A DNA stretch of 64,000 nt from Rhizobium rosettiformans (GCF_016806065.1 NZ_CP032405.1:2880001-2944000); one strand, 5' to 3'; shown: positions 1-9,101, counted from the first letter of the stretch. Made by a program: numbers and translations. The notes: generated by a model not told the origin, from the letters alone.

Positions 1-193
1 CCTGGACATGCGGCGAGACGTCGAGATCGGCACCATAGAGCGAAATCGTCCGGATGAGGCAGCGCTGCGACCGCGCCATGCTGAGATGGTGGCCGACAAA
101 CACGATCTTGCCGGGGCGATCGATCTTGAATTTCTCGAAGATCTGATCCCGAGGGATGTCCGATTTTGCGTCCGGTATCCTCTGCAAGGGCAT
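1..193 (-). CDS. PilZ-like domain protein, 3' part outside window
   Basis: An open frame runs from an ATG at 193 off the left edge of the window without a stop, giving 64 residues. A strong ribosome binding site (GGGAGG, about 5 bases before the ATG) fixes the start. Near the end of the visible part is CLIRTISLYGADLDV, which fits the PilZ pattern of a [DN]xSxxGA turn after a strand. PilZ domains bind cyclic di-GMP, but the N-terminal RxxxR half of the site is not clear: the nearest candidate is the MARSQR stretch. The window also encodes two GGDEF proteins far away, so cyclic di-GMP signalling is plausible. Function is inferred from a short motif only. Confidence 0.5.
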   Translation of the reverse strand, partial: MPLQRIPDAKSDIPRDQIFEKFKIDRPGKIVFVGHHLSMARSQRCLIRTISLYGADLDVSPHVQ

Positions 194-424
194 ATTACCC
201 TCCCACGGTGTCAAGTTAGAATGACATGCTAGCCGATGTCCGTTACCAGATTCTGCATGCAAACCGTAAAATCCAGACGAGCTTTCAAATTGGCAAGATT
301 TGCCAGCCACTTCGTCGGTTGGCTGTTTGTGCCGTTTTTGGTCGGGAATGCCGTAGGTAGCAATCGGCGAGGACGTACACGCCGGTGACAATGGACGGTT
401 TCGACCGGCGAGCCCCAGGCCAAC

Positions 425-453
425 TTGACCGCAAACCGCCACAAAGCTAGGCC
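425..453 (+). promoter_or_regulatory. Candidate sigma-70-type promoter for the oxidoreductase gene
   Basis: The 334-base gap 194-527 contains no convincing gene. In it, TTGACC (425-430) stands 17 bases before TAGGCC (448-453), resembling the rhizobial CTTGAC-N17-CTATAT pattern, about 75 bases before the GTG start of the oxidoreductase. The -10 match is weak. The rest of the gap shows no recognisable structure. Confidence 0.25.
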
Positions 454-527
454 TTGCTGCATCGCATCGTGGCCGGTTCTCCGGCAGCGATTCTGATTTG
501 GACGGCATAAGGCAGGGAGTGCATCAC

Positions 528-1745
528 GTGGCGGAGCGACTGGTGATTATCGGGGCGGGGCAGGCGGGTTTCGCTCTGGCCGCAAAGCTGAGGGCGCTGA
601 AGGACGAACGCCCGATCACCCTTGTCGGCAACGAGCCGGTGCTTCCCTATCAGCGGCCTCCACTTTCCAAAAAGTATCTGCTCGGCGACATGGACTTCGA
701 TCGGCTGCTGTTCCGGCCTGAAGCCTGGTATGGCGAGAACGGGGTCGAGATCCGCCTGTCGACGCCGGTCGAAGCGATCGATCGTGACAAGCGCGTGGTC
801 AAGCTGTTTGACGGCAGCGAGATCTCTTATGAGACCCTCGCCATTGCGACCGGGGCGACGCCGCGCCGTCTGCCGGCCGCCATCGGCGGTGATCTCGATG
901 GCGTCTACACGATGCGTGACAAGGCCGATGCCGATCGTCTGGCCGACGAGATGAAACCGGGCCATCGGCTCCTGATCATCGGTGGCGGTTACATCGGTCT
1001 CGAGGCTGCTGCTGTCGCCCGCAAACTGGGGCTCGACGTCACACTGATCGAAATGGCAGACCGCATCCTTGCCCGCGTGGCCGCCCGCGAGACGGCGGAT
1101 GCGATCCGCGCGATCCATGAAGCCGAGGGCGTGAAGATCCACGAAAGGACGGGCCTGACCCGTTTGATCGGCGATGAGGGCAGAGTGAAAGCCGCCGAGC
1201 TCTCGGACGGCCGCGTCATCGACGTCGACCTGGTCATCGTGGGGATCGGTGTGATCCCAAACGATCGTCTGGCGGGTGATGCTGGGCTCGAGGTTCAGAA
1301 CGGCATCGTCGTCGACGATTTTGGCCGCACGAGTGATCCTGCCATCTTCGCCATGGGCGACTGCGCCGTTCAGGATTGGGACGGGGAGCAGGTCCGGCTC
1401 GAATCCGTGCAGAACGCGGTGGATCAGGCAGAAGCCATCGCCGCCGTGATCGCAGGCGGTTCCGAGCCATATCGCCCGAAGCCCTGGTTCTGGTCGGACC
1501 AGTATGATGTCAAACTGCAGATCGCGGGCTTCAATCTGGGCTATGATCAGACCGTACTGCGCCCCGGTAGCCGCGAGGGCAGCCTTTCGATCTGGTATTT
1601 CCGCAAGGGCGTCTTCATTGCCGTGGATGCGATCAACGATGCCAAGGCCTATGTGACCGGCAAGAAGCTCCTGGAACTCGGCCGGCCGCTCGATCCTGTC
1701 TCGATTGCCGATCCCGCGCTCGACCTGAAGAGCCTGATGGCGTGA
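528..1745 (+). CDS. FAD/NAD(P)-dependent ferredoxin reductase-type oxidoreductase
   Basis: A 405-residue flavoprotein of the family that passes electrons from NAD(P)H to a ferredoxin, rubredoxin or Rieske partner. The FAD dinucleotide fold GAGQAG lies at residues 9-14, the ATG-type motif (IATGATPRR) near 110, the NAD(P)-binding fold GGGYIG at about 152-157, and the second FAD motif AIFAMGDC near 273-279. A C-terminal reductase domain with PWFWSDQYDVKLQ follows. The GTG at 528 is preferred because AGGGA lies 9 bases upstream. An in-frame TTG at 498 lacks a site. No ferredoxin or oxygenase gene is adjacent, so the partner is unknown. A hairpin terminator follows. Confidence 0.85.
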   Translation: MAERLVIIGAGQAGFALAAKLRALKDERPITLVGNEPVLPYQRPPLSKKYLLGDMDFDRLLFRPEAWYGENGVEIRLSTPVEAIDRDKRVVKLFDGSEISYETLAIATGATPRRLPAAIGGDLDGVYTMRDKADADRLADEMKPGHRLLIIGGGYIGLEAAAVARKLGLDVTLIEMADRILARVAARETADAIRAIHEAEGVKIHERTGLTRLIGDEGRVKAAELSDGRVIDVDLVIVGIGVIPNDRLAGDAGLEVQNGIVVDDFGRTSDPAIFAMGDCAVQDWDGEQVRLESVQNAVDQAEAIAAVIAGGSEPYRPKPWFWSDQYDVKLQIAGFNLGYDQTVLRPGSREGSLSIWYFRKGVFIAVDAINDAKAYVTGKKLLELGRPLDPVSIADPALDLKSLMA

Positions 1746-1790
1746 GGCCGCCGTTCGAGGTCGGGCAGGGGACAAGAGAGTATAAAGAGC

Positions 1791-1814
1791 AAGGGCCGGA
1801 CAAAGCCGGCCCTT
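1791..1814 (+). terminator. Hairpin terminator after the oxidoreductase gene
   Basis: A perfect 9-bp stem (AAGGGCCGG / CCGGCCCTT) with a 6-base loop begins 46 bases after the oxidoreductase stop. Only a short T stretch follows (CTGCAATTT). It sits between this gene and the convergent integrase gene and could serve both. Confidence 0.6.
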
Positions 1815-1838
1815 CTGCAATTTAAATTACGAAATGAC

Positions 1839-2828
1839 TCACGAAGCTGCTGCCCGTTCTAGGATGGGAACGCACATGTCGAGATCATGCGAAGCCAGGT
1901 GAGCATAGCGCATGGTCATGGTGAGCGTCTGGTGGCCGAGCCACATCTGCACACGACGGATATCGATCCCGCCCTGAACCAGACGGGACGCACAGGTATG
2001 GCGCAGCACGTGCGGCACCACGTCCTTGTCGTCGGCAAACCCCACCGCATCCTTGGCATTGTGCCAGGCGATGCGGAAGCGCTGCTGATCGATCTCGGCA
2101 AACGGACCGGAATACCGGCGATCCGACGCTTCAATGGCAGCCAGCGCGCGCTGGGTGAGTGGAACCGAGCGCGAACGCCCCGATTTCGTGACCCAAAAGG
2201 TAACGCGGTCCTTATGTATGTCGCCCCAGCGAAGGTTGAGACCCTCGCTCAGGCGGGCGCCGGTATCGACCAGGAAGAGGCAGAACCGGTAATAGAGTTC
2301 GGAATGCGCCCGGATTTCGGAAAACAGCAGGTTTTCTTCATCTGTGTCGAGAAAGCGAATACGGCCCGCTTTCTCCTTCTGGCGCTTGAATTCAGGCAGA
2401 CTGTGAACGTCTCCCATTTTGTTCGCCTTTCGCAGCAGTTTGCTTAAGGCCGCCATCTTTCGGTTGATGGTGGCATTGCTATTACCGCGTTTGCGCAACT
2501 TGCCGATCAATTGGTCGAGCATTTCGTCCGAAAAGGCTGAAAAACTCGGAAAATCAAGGAGATCATGAAGCTCTCCGATAAAATTGGTTACGTTATATTT
2601 GTGGCTGCCATTCATCCACAACAGGTCGCCATATTTGCCGAACAGTTCGCGCAGATTGGTTTCGCGCACCTCGTGCAGGATCGTTCCCTGTCTGTATTGA
2701 TAGTTGACCGAATAATCGGGCACGCCCACGAAGACGTCAAAACCCTTGCCGGTTGGCATTTCCACCTGCATGTATCCCCCAAATTTCCCTTTGGCGAGCA
2801 CGCGAACGGGCTCACCGCCCGTCCCCAC
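1839..2828 (-). CDS. Tyrosine recombinase / phage-type integrase
   Basis: A 329-residue site-specific recombinase. The C-terminal catalytic domain has the full set of residues: Arg192 (GARLSE), Lys near 215 (TKSGRSR), His273 and Arg276 (HVLRH), His299 (LGHQ) and the nucleophile Tyr308 (MRYAHL), so it looks active. The region around residues 75-150 fits the SAM-like core-binding domain. The frame opens with GTG at 2828 without a good ribosome binding site; an internal ATG could be the true start. No excisionase, relaxase or phage gene lies beside it, and it is not next to a tRNA (the nearest is about 1.9 kb away). It may be the remnant of an excised or degraded element. Confidence 0.85.
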   Translation of the reverse strand: MGTGGEPVRVLAKGKFGGYMQVEMPTGKGFDVFVGVPDYSVNYQYRQGTILHEVRETNLRELFGKYGDLLWMNGSHKYNVTNFIGELHDLLDFPSFSAFSDEMLDQLIGKLRKRGNSNATINRKMAALSKLLRKANKMGDVHSLPEFKRQKEKAGRIRFLDTDEENLLFSEIRAHSELYYRFCLFLVDTGARLSEGLNLRWGDIHKDRVTFWVTKSGRSRSVPLTQRALAAIEASDRRYSGPFAEIDQQRFRIAWHNAKDAVGFADDKDVVPHVLRHTCASRLVQGGIDIRRVQMWLGHQTLTMTMRYAHLASHDLDMCVPILERAAAS

Positions 2829-3017
2829 GGGCTCAGATATCGTTATAACTTATAAAAAGTATAGTGCAAAACGGCACAAACTTTTCCGGAGCAGCTCGAC
2901 TCGAGCCTGTCAATTGGTGTCGAAAGCATTTCCTCTCATTGAGCTGCGAACCATCGGCCGCAGGGCTAACTCACTGTAATTGCGTGGTATGTGAAGCTGT
3001 GAGCCAGATGGCCGAAA

Positions 3018-3046
3018 GGGGTCCGGCTCTTGCGAAGCCGGACCCC
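3018..3046 (-). terminator. Terminator of the leftward porin gene
   Basis: An 11-bp perfect stem (GGGGTCCGGCT / AGCCGGACCCC) with a 7-base loop lies 27 bases past the porin stop. Read on the minus strand it is followed by TTTCGG. Confidence 0.75.
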
Positions 3047-3072
3047 AAACTTTTTCGCTAATCCGTTGTGGA

Positions 3073-4098
3073 TTAGAACGAACGGGTCAGGCGAACGAAG
3101 CCACCCCAGGTGTCGTCGCTACCGTCAGCGTCGGCGTAGATGACGTTGGCGGAAGCCTTCAGGCCGGCTGCCATCTGGTATTCGATGAGCAGGTCGGCAG
3201 CCCAGGCATCAGCCGAGACGAAGTCACCACGCGAACCAGCCGATGCGAAGAGACCGCCCGAGTTGATGTCGCCGTAGTACATGACCTGCGGCGTGATCGA
3301 GAGCTTCTCGGTAGCCTTGACGGTGTAAGCAGCGCCAATGGTCCACTCGGAGTTGAAGCGGTAACCAGCAGACTGGCCAGATGCCCATGCACCGGCGATG
3401 CCCAAGGTGCCCGGGCCGAGGTCAGCAGAGATGACGCCAGCGATTGCGCCTTCTTCAGAGCCGAAGTCGTAAACGCCGTTTACGACAACCGAAGCCGGAC
3501 CGAATGCAGCCGAAACCACACCTTCTACACCAACTTCTTCACCGCCAACGTAGCCAGCAGAAAGGTCGTCTACGCCGAGGCCGACCGTGAAGGCGTCCGT
3601 CGTGTAGGTGTAAGAGATGGTGTTGAAGCGAGCGCGACCGAAGAAATCATCCGATTCACCAGCGAGACCCCAGTCATCAGCCCAGGTCAGAGCGCGACCG
3701 ACCTTGAGGCCGCCAACGGTGATGTACGCCTGATCAAGCAAGACGGCTTCACGAGCGAAGCCATCGCCCTGCTCGGCCTGGATGCGGATGTAGGAGCCGA
3801 TCGTGCCGATTTCAGAGTCGTTCTTAGCTTCGAAAGCGAGACGAGCGCGAACGTCCGTACCCCAGTCCAGACCGGAGTCAACGCCATCGGACAGGCCGAG
3901 GGTTGCGCGGACTTCACCCGAGATCTTGAGGCAGGTTTCGGTGCCGGGGATGTAGAAGTAGCCGGTGCCGAAGGCGTCGCAAACGCGAACGTATTCCATG
4001 GGCTCGGGCTCAGCAGCGATGATTGCGTCAGCAGCCTGAGCGCCGGAAACTGCAACGAGGGCTGCAGCGGAGCCGAGAAGAAGGCTCTTGATGTTCAT
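3073..4098 (-). CDS. Outer-membrane porin, Porin_2 family (copy 1)
   Basis: A 341-residue outer-membrane porin for passive uptake of small hydrophilic solutes. It begins with a signal peptide (MNIKSLLLGSAAALVAVSG, cleavage after AQAA) and ends with FVRLTRSF, the terminal Phe expected for BAM recognition. Two Cys (VCDAF, TCLK) near residues 39 and 57 are shared with copy 2. The start is the ATG at 4098 with GGAGGTCAATA upstream. A longer frame to 4167 is just open leader. Its first 65 residues, signal peptide and leader are nearly identical to the divergent copy at 5037, whereas the rest (surface loops) differs, so the pair arose by duplication. Confidence 0.9.
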   Translation of the reverse strand: MNIKSLLLGSAAALVAVSGAQAADAIIAAEPEPMEYVRVCDAFGTGYFYIPGTETCLKISGEVRATLGLSDGVDSGLDWGTDVRARLAFEAKNDSEIGTIGSYIRIQAEQGDGFAREAVLLDQAYITVGGLKVGRALTWADDWGLAGESDDFFGRARFNTISYTYTTDAFTVGLGVDDLSAGYVGGEEVGVEGVVSAAFGPASVVVNGVYDFGSEEGAIAGVISADLGPGTLGIAGAWASGQSAGYRFNSEWTIGAAYTVKATEKLSITPQVMYYGDINSGGLFASAGSRGDFVSADAWAADLLIEYQMAAGLKASANVIYADADGSDDTWGGFVRLTRSF

Positions 4099-4704
4099 TA
4101 TTGACCTCCAGTCAAGTTTCGTATGGGTCTGGGTTATTTGGCTGAAGGACAGCATTCCCTGCCCCATCCCCTTCGGTTTCAGAAGACGGACGATCCACCG
4201 CCTCGCTTCCGAGATTGAAAATACAAAACCCGGTCAGTCATGCAATCACCAAAGAGTGGAATGGACAGAATGTGGTCACCCTTCCACCCGGTCTGTTGCT
4301 GAAAGGCCACAAACTCCCTGGCACGGCCCCATATCCATTTAGGTTTTGTTAAGAAAAGCCAAAAAAAACCGCCGCTTACACGGGCTCTTGGGTACGCCGG
4401 GCAGGTGTTCGCACGCGGGTGTTCTTCTCATTTTGGCACAGGATTCCGCAAAAAGTTGCATTTAGAACCATGTCGGCTCGCCTCGAAGCTGCATCTTCGA
4501 CAATGGCAGTTTCAGAGCTTAAGCCTGAAAATCGGCAGCAGAAGGCCGCCCGAGTGACAGAATCATGTCGTCGGCCAGCATCGATTCGGCTTTTCATATG
4601 AGTGGAGCCGATCAACGCCTTGCATTGGTTGCCGCTCGCTAAAATGTTGAGAGCGGAGAAAAGGCCTTGCAATCACTGATTCAAGCAAATAATCAGGCGT
4701 CACC
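4099..4704. other. Intergenic region between porin copy 1 and tRNA-Ser
   Basis: A 606-base stretch with only short frames lacking ribosome binding sites and coding bias (for example 4376-4672 minus). It must hold the promoter and leader of the leftward porin. The A-rich run at 4350-4370 is the most distinctive sequence. I see no gene, repeat or clear RNA structure here. Confidence 0.5.
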
Positions 4705-4795
4705 GGAGAGGTGGCCGAGTGGTCGAAGGCGCTCCCCTGCTAAGGGAGTATACGTCAAAAGCGTATCGAGGGTTCGAATCCCTTCCTCTCCGCCA
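4705..4795 (+). tRNA. tRNA-Ser (anticodon GCT)
   Basis: A 91-base class II tRNA. The acceptor stem is GGAGAGG paired with CCTCTCC, followed by discriminator G and an encoded CCA. The anticodon stem CTCCC/GGGAG encloses the loop CTGCTAA, anticodon GCT, reading AGC/AGU serine codons. The long variable arm (TACG...CGTA) and the GGTTCGAATCC T-arm are typical of tRNA-Ser. It lies between the two divergent porin genes and is not visibly interrupted or duplicated. Confidence 0.97.
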
Positions 4796-5036
4796 TAGAT
4801 ACCTTCCCCAATAGATCATCCCCATCGCTTTCAAACAGTCGTCGTGTCGCTGCGCCGTCGTCGCATTGTTCGCGCCTGGCGCTTGCGCAGCTCGAGAGAG
4901 AATCGTGCCTATTGAGGCCCGAGAATGAATCGGCGCGCTGCCCAGCATCTGCCCCATGATCCACTAACCAACTGAAAAAACAAAACAAAGTCAGTATTCG
5001 TCTGCCTCGACCTCTATAATTGACTGGAGGTCAATA

Positions 5037-5990
5037 ATGAACATCAAGAGCCTTCTTCTCGGCTCCGCTGCAGCTCTCGTTGCAGTTTCCGGCGCTCAGG
5101 CTGCTGACGCAATCGTCGCTGCCGAGCCCGAGCCCATGGAATACGTTCGCGTTTGCGACGCTTTCGGCACCGGCTTCTTCTACATCCCCGGCACCGAAAC
5201 CTGCCTCAAGATCGGCGGCGAAGTTCGTTTCGCTTACGACTGGAACAGCAACGACACGACCCTCATCAACCGTGACGACTTCCAGACCCGCGCTCGCGTC
5301 GTCTTCCAGACCGCAAATGACTCGGAAGTTGGCACCATCGGTTCCTACATCCGCCTCGAAGGTTCTTCGGACAACACCGGCGTCATCCTTGACCAGGCCT
5401 ACATCACTGTTGGCGGCTTCAAGGCTGGTTACTTCCTGACCTGGGCTGACGACATCGGCATCTCCGGCGAAAACGACACGTTCATCGACGCTGCGAAGTT
5501 CGACTCGGTCAGCTACACCTACGCAGCTGACGCCTTCACCATTGGTCTCGGCGTTGACGAACTCCGTCAGGCTGACGGCGCATTCGGCGTGCAGGGTTAC
5601 GCTTCCACCACGCTCGGCGTTGCAACCATCAGCCTCTGGGGCGGTTACGACACCAAGGCTGACGAAGGCTACATCTCTGCCAAGGCAGCTGCAGCTGTTG
5701 GCCCGGGCACCTTCGAACTCTACGGCGCATGGGCTTCTGATCCGTCGGCTTACGTAGCCACCGTTGAGTGGACCGTTGGCGCTGCTTACGGCTTCAAGGC
5801 AACCGAAAAGCTGACGATCACCCCGTCGGTCAACTTTGTTGAGCAGTTCAACGGCGTTGACTACACCACCGGTGGCGTTCTGGCTTCCTACGCTGTTGCT
5901 TCGGGCCTCAAGGTCGACGCAACCGTCGACTACAACAAGTCCGACTCGAAGGACTGGACCGGCTTCGTTCGCCTGATCCGTTCGTTCTAA
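5037..5990 (+). CDS. Outer-membrane porin, Porin_2 family (copy 2)
   Basis: A 317-residue porin, shorter than copy 1 by 24 residues. It has the same signal peptide, the same two early Cys and a matching C-terminal FVRLIRSF. The ATG at 5037 has GGAGGTCAATA upstream, identical to copy 1, so the two genes probably share translational control. Repeated strands rich in Gly and aromatic residues fit a 16-strand barrel. A strong terminator follows at 6015. The 241 bases between tRNA-Ser and this gene carry its promoter but no gene. Confidence 0.9.
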   Translation: MNIKSLLLGSAAALVAVSGAQAADAIVAAEPEPMEYVRVCDAFGTGFFYIPGTETCLKIGGEVRFAYDWNSNDTTLINRDDFQTRARVVFQTANDSEVGTIGSYIRLEGSSDNTGVILDQAYITVGGFKAGYFLTWADDIGISGENDTFIDAAKFDSVSYTYAADAFTIGLGVDELRQADGAFGVQGYASTTLGVATISLWGGYDTKADEGYISAKAAAAVGPGTFELYGAWASDPSAYVATVEWTVGAAYGFKATEKLTITPSVNFVEQFNGVDYTTGGVLASYAVASGLKVDATVDYNKSDSKDWTGFVRLIRSF

Positions 5991-6014
5991 TTCGATCTCC
6001 AGATCGAATAAGGG

Positions 6015-6039
6015 AAGCCCGGCCTCGTGCCGGGCTTTT
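6015..6039 (+). terminator. Rho-independent terminator of porin copy 2
   Basis: A perfect 9-bp stem (AAGCCCGGC / GCCGGGCTT) with a 5-base loop, ending in TTTT, 25 bases past the porin stop. Confidence 0.85.
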
Positions 6040-6089
6040 CGTTTGTATAGAGGTGTTCTGACGATCGCCGCTGCGATCAACAGCTGGGT

Positions 6090-6950
6090 TCAGCTGCCGA
6101 GAAACGCGCCGATCGCCTCCGCGAGGCCACCGAGATGCAACAGCGGCGCATGCCCCTGGCCCTTCGCCTCCACAATCGTGCATCCGGAATGTCGCCGCGC
6201 CATCTCATCCGTCGTCGCGCGGGACAGAAGCCTTGAGTGTTCCCCCCGGATCACCATCACCTTCTTGTCCGCAAACAGCGCAAACTGTGCCCAGAGGTCG
6301 GGGAAGGGCTGGCTCAGATCTGCGGCACGAAACTGTGCGGCGATATCAGGGTCAAAATCTGCCGTGAGCTTTCCATCGATTTCGCGGTAAAGCGCCTTAG
6401 CCATGTCGGCCCAGTTGTCCTGCTTCAGCGCCGGAAACTCCGCGCCATGGGTGGCCTTGAGAATGTCAGCCGCTTCGGCGTAACTGGAAGGCGCAGGCCG
6501 ATTGCCGAGATATCCCTGGATCTGCCGCAGCCCCTCCGTTTCCAGCACCGGCCCGATATCGTTCAAAACCAGCCGTTCGATACGATTGAGATGCGTCATG
6601 GCCAGGACATGCAGGATCAAGCCGCCGCGCGAGGTGCCGATGAAGGCGGCGCTGTCGATCCCCAATTGGTCGAGCACGCTGATCACGTCGCCCGCTTCGA
6701 TCGGGATGGTGTAACGCTCCGGGCTCGGATCTCGATCCGACAGGCCGCGGCCGCGCGAGGAAATCGCAATCATTCGCCGGTCATAAGGCGGAGCCGCCAG
6801 CACCCGCGCGAGATCTTCGAAGTCGAGCACATTGCGTGTCAGCCCCGGCAGGCAGACGATTGGCGTACCGCCATTGTCTGCGCCATAAATGCGCACATGC
6901 AGGTTCAGTCCATCGGGAACTTTGATGAAGCGGTCGTTGCTCTCGGCCAT
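6090..6950 (-). CDS. Alpha/beta-fold hydrolase
   Basis: A 286-residue single-domain hydrolase without signal peptide or membrane segment, so cytoplasmic. The nucleophile elbow is GTSRGG with Ser107, the oxyanion region is LPGLTRN (about 34-40), and the catalytic His lies in GQGHAP near residue 264. The start at 6950 has AAGGAGAG upstream; a longer frame to 7007 lacks a site. The substrate cannot be read from the sequence. The gene lies just downstream of the leftward transglycosylase gene, with an 81-base gap. Confidence 0.8.
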   Translation of the reverse strand: MAESNDRFIKVPDGLNLHVRIYGADNGGTPIVCLPGLTRNVLDFEDLARVLAAPPYDRRMIAISSRGRGLSDRDPSPERYTIPIEAGDVISVLDQLGIDSAAFIGTSRGGLILHVLAMTHLNRIERLVLNDIGPVLETEGLRQIQGYLGNRPAPSSYAEAADILKATHGAEFPALKQDNWADMAKALYREIDGKLTADFDPDIAAQFRAADLSQPFPDLWAQFALFADKKVMVIRGEHSRLLSRATTDEMARRHSGCTIVEAKGQGHAPLLHLGGLAEAIGAFLGS

Positions 6951-7031
6951 GCGGCTCTCCTTCGCTGTATCGAAAGAGAGCCTAGCGGAGCCTTCGCCAA
7001 CGGTCATCAGGCAAAGGATGGGGCAGGGCGC

Positions 7032-9101
7032 CTACCGGCCGAAGCGCAGGTCGTGCACGATATCGGTCTTCTGCCCGAGCCGGCTCTTGTAGACTTGGTA
7101 GTTCTCCATCACCCGCATGACGTAGTTGCGCGTCTCGGGGAAGGGGATGCGCTCGATCCAGTCGACGACCTCGTCGATCGACTTGCCGCGCGGATCGCCG
7201 TAGCGCTCGATCCATTCAGGGACTTTGCGCGGGCCGGCATTATAGGCGATGAAGGTCATGATATAGGAGCCGCCGAAGGCGTCGATCTGCTCGCCGAGAT
7301 AATGGGCACCAAGGGTCGCGTTGAAACCTGGATCGCGCGTCAGCTTCTCCGGTTGATAGGCAATGCCGTGGCGTGCGGCGACCCCTCGGGCCGTCGAGGG
7401 TAGGAGCTGCAGGAGGCCGCGCGCATCCGCCGGCGAGATGGCGGCCGGGTTGAAGGCGCTTTCCTGCCGCGCGATCGCGTAAGCCAGCGCCTTGCCGGAG
7501 CCGGCGATATTTGCGCTTGCGGGAATGACACCGACGGGGAAGGCGAGCGCCGGCACGTCGATGCCGCGCGCGTACGCCGTCTTGCCGATCTGCAGCGACA
7601 ATTGATGCCCGCCAGACGAGTTTTCTGCCCGCGCACTCAGCAGCGCCAGCTCACCCGGACTGTCGAGCTGGTCTGCCAGCGCCCTGTAAAGGCTCTGCGC
7701 CCTCCAGCCATGACCGGCCGCCTCGTAGCGGGCGATCGCCTGGACGGATTCGCGCTGGCCGAACCGGCTGCGGTCGGCCTCGCTCGGACGCGGATAGGGG
7801 ATCTGGATGCCGGGCCGATCGATGCGGGCGGCCGCGAGCTGGCCGTAGAAGGTGCTGGAATGCTGGGCGGCGCGGGCGAAGTGCTCGCGCGCCTTGCCGT
7901 CCTTGGCTGCTTCCGCCGCACGGCCGAGCCAGTACCAGGCACGGCTTGCCGAAAGCGGCCGGTTCGAGACTTCGAGAATGCGGTTGAAGTGGCGGCTTGC
8001 GGTGCCGGGGTCGTTCAGCGCCCTCAGCGCATACCAGCCGGCATGGAACTCGGCGTCGGCAATATCGGTCGCTTCGGTCGCCACATGGCGGGAGACGATG
8101 CGATAGGCCTCGCGATACTGGCCGAGATCGGCAAGTCCGCGCGCGATGATCCGCTGCTCGTTCCACCAGGCGCGGCCGCTGACGAGCTTGTCCCGCTCGC
8201 GCGGCATCTGTTCGAGAAGCTTTGCCGCTTCTTCGTAGCGCTGTTGCCGGCGCAGGTTTTCGATGCGGATATAGAGGAGCGCCGGATCCTTGGCCCAGGA
8301 CTTGTCGACGGCCGCAATCAGCGCATCGACATTCTTGGCGCGCGCATTGAGCCCCGCCCAGGCGCGGTAGAGAGACTGCGCTTCACCGAGCGAAGAAAAC
8401 CGCTTCGCCTGCGAGGCCCGGTTGCGATACATCAGATAATCCATGCGCGCCCGGTGATCGGCAGTGCGCAAAAGGGCAGGGAATTCCTTGAGGATCCGGT
8501 TTTCCGCTGCCTCATCCAGCGCCTCGCTGCGCCAGAGATTGCGGATCAGGCTTGCCGCTTTCGCCGTGTCGCCCGAGCCGAGATGCGCGCGCGCCAGGAG
8601 GATCGTGCCTTCCGTCGTCTCCGGCGCCGTGTTGCCGAAGGCGGCGAGAACGGCGGATGGCGCCGGGTTTTCGCGGAAAAGCGCCTTTTCCGAATTGGCC
8701 CGGAAGGACTTGAGCCCCGGCCAGCCTTGAAGCTGTCGCTGGGCGGCGGCAATTTCGGCCGCCGGCACGTCGCTCAAGCCGGACATCGCGATCGACCAGG
8801 TCAGCATCTGCCGGTCAAGCCCGGCGGGCATGCGATCGCGGATCGCGATTGCCTGGGCGCCCTTGCGATCAGACAGGGCATCAAGCCCGGATTTCAGCTG
8901 CGGATTGGCCGCAGCCAGCCGATCGCCACGCGGAATGGCGCCGGTGGTCTCGAGCGACGGCGGCAAAGCCTTGCTCGGCGCAAAGCCGAGCGGCTTCATT
9001 GCCGGAACGGGCACATCGGAAAGCGCATGCGCACTTGTCGACGACAAGATCAGCGCAAGACCGAGACCAAGGACAGAACCGTAAGAGAGCGACATCTTCA
9101 T
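7032..9101 (-). CDS. slt: Soluble lytic murein transglycosylase (Slt type)
   Basis: A 689-residue periplasmic enzyme that cleaves the MurNAc-GlcNAc bond of peptidoglycan to form 1,6-anhydro ends. A signal peptide ([14 protein letters not shown]) comes first, then about 450 residues of alpha-helical repeats forming the ring-like U domain, then the SLT catalytic domain. The catalytic Glu (about residue 547) is in ARQESAFNP, followed by GLLQLLPSTA and AYNAGP, the usual family blocks. The start is uncertain: ATG at 9101 leaves a normal signal peptide, while ATG at 9119 adds six residues, and neither has a strong ribosome binding site. It is divergent from dapA; a 7-bp inverted repeat (TCGCACC/GGTGCGA, 9236-9253) lies between. 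Confidence 0.88.
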   Translation of the reverse strand: MKMSLSYGSVLGLGLALILSSTSAHALSDVPVPAMKPLGFAPSKALPPSLETTGAIPRGDRLAAANPQLKSGLDALSDRKGAQAIAIRDRMPAGLDRQMLTWSIAMSGLSDVPAAEIAAAQRQLQGWPGLKSFRANSEKALFRENPAPSAVLAAFGNTAPETTEGTILLARAHLGSGDTAKAASLIRNLWRSEALDEAAENRILKEFPALLRTADHRARMDYLMYRNRASQAKRFSSLGEAQSLYRAWAGLNARAKNVDALIAAVDKSWAKDPALLYIRIENLRRQQRYEEAAKLLEQMPRERDKLVSGRAWWNEQRIIARGLADLGQYREAYRIVSRHVATEATDIADAEFHAGWYALRALNDPGTASRHFNRILEVSNRPLSASRAWYWLGRAAEAAKDGKAREHFARAAQHSSTFYGQLAAARIDRPGIQIPYPRPSEADRSRFGQRESVQAIARYEAAGHGWRAQSLYRALADQLDSPGELALLSARAENSSGGHQLSLQIGKTAYARGIDVPALAFPVGVIPASANIAGSGKALAYAIARQESAFNPAAISPADARGLLQLLPSTARGVAARHGIAYQPEKLTRDPGFNATLGAHYLGEQIDAFGGSYIMTFIAYNAGPRKVPEWIERYGDPRGKSIDEVVDWIERIPFPETRNYVMRVMENYQVYKSRLGQKTDIVHDLRFGR

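Noticed and set aside
447..1820. 457-codon minus-strand frame over the oxidoreductase gene
   Set aside because: It is antisense to a gene with complete FAD and NAD motifs; composition is that of a shadow frame in GC-rich DNA.
4376..4672. 98-codon minus-strand frame in the gap before tRNA-Ser
   Set aside because: No ribosome binding site, no motif and unusual amino-acid composition; treated as non-coding.
3073..4795. tRNA-Ser as attachment site of the integrase at 1839-2828
   Set aside because: A complete porin gene and terminator lie between, and I found no partial copy of the tRNA 3' end near the integrase.
4700..4988. Minus-strand frames with GRDSNP- or GFEPS-like sequence near tRNA-Ser
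   Set aside because: They are antisense reading of the tRNA-Ser gene, a familiar annotation artefact, and lack ribosome binding sites.
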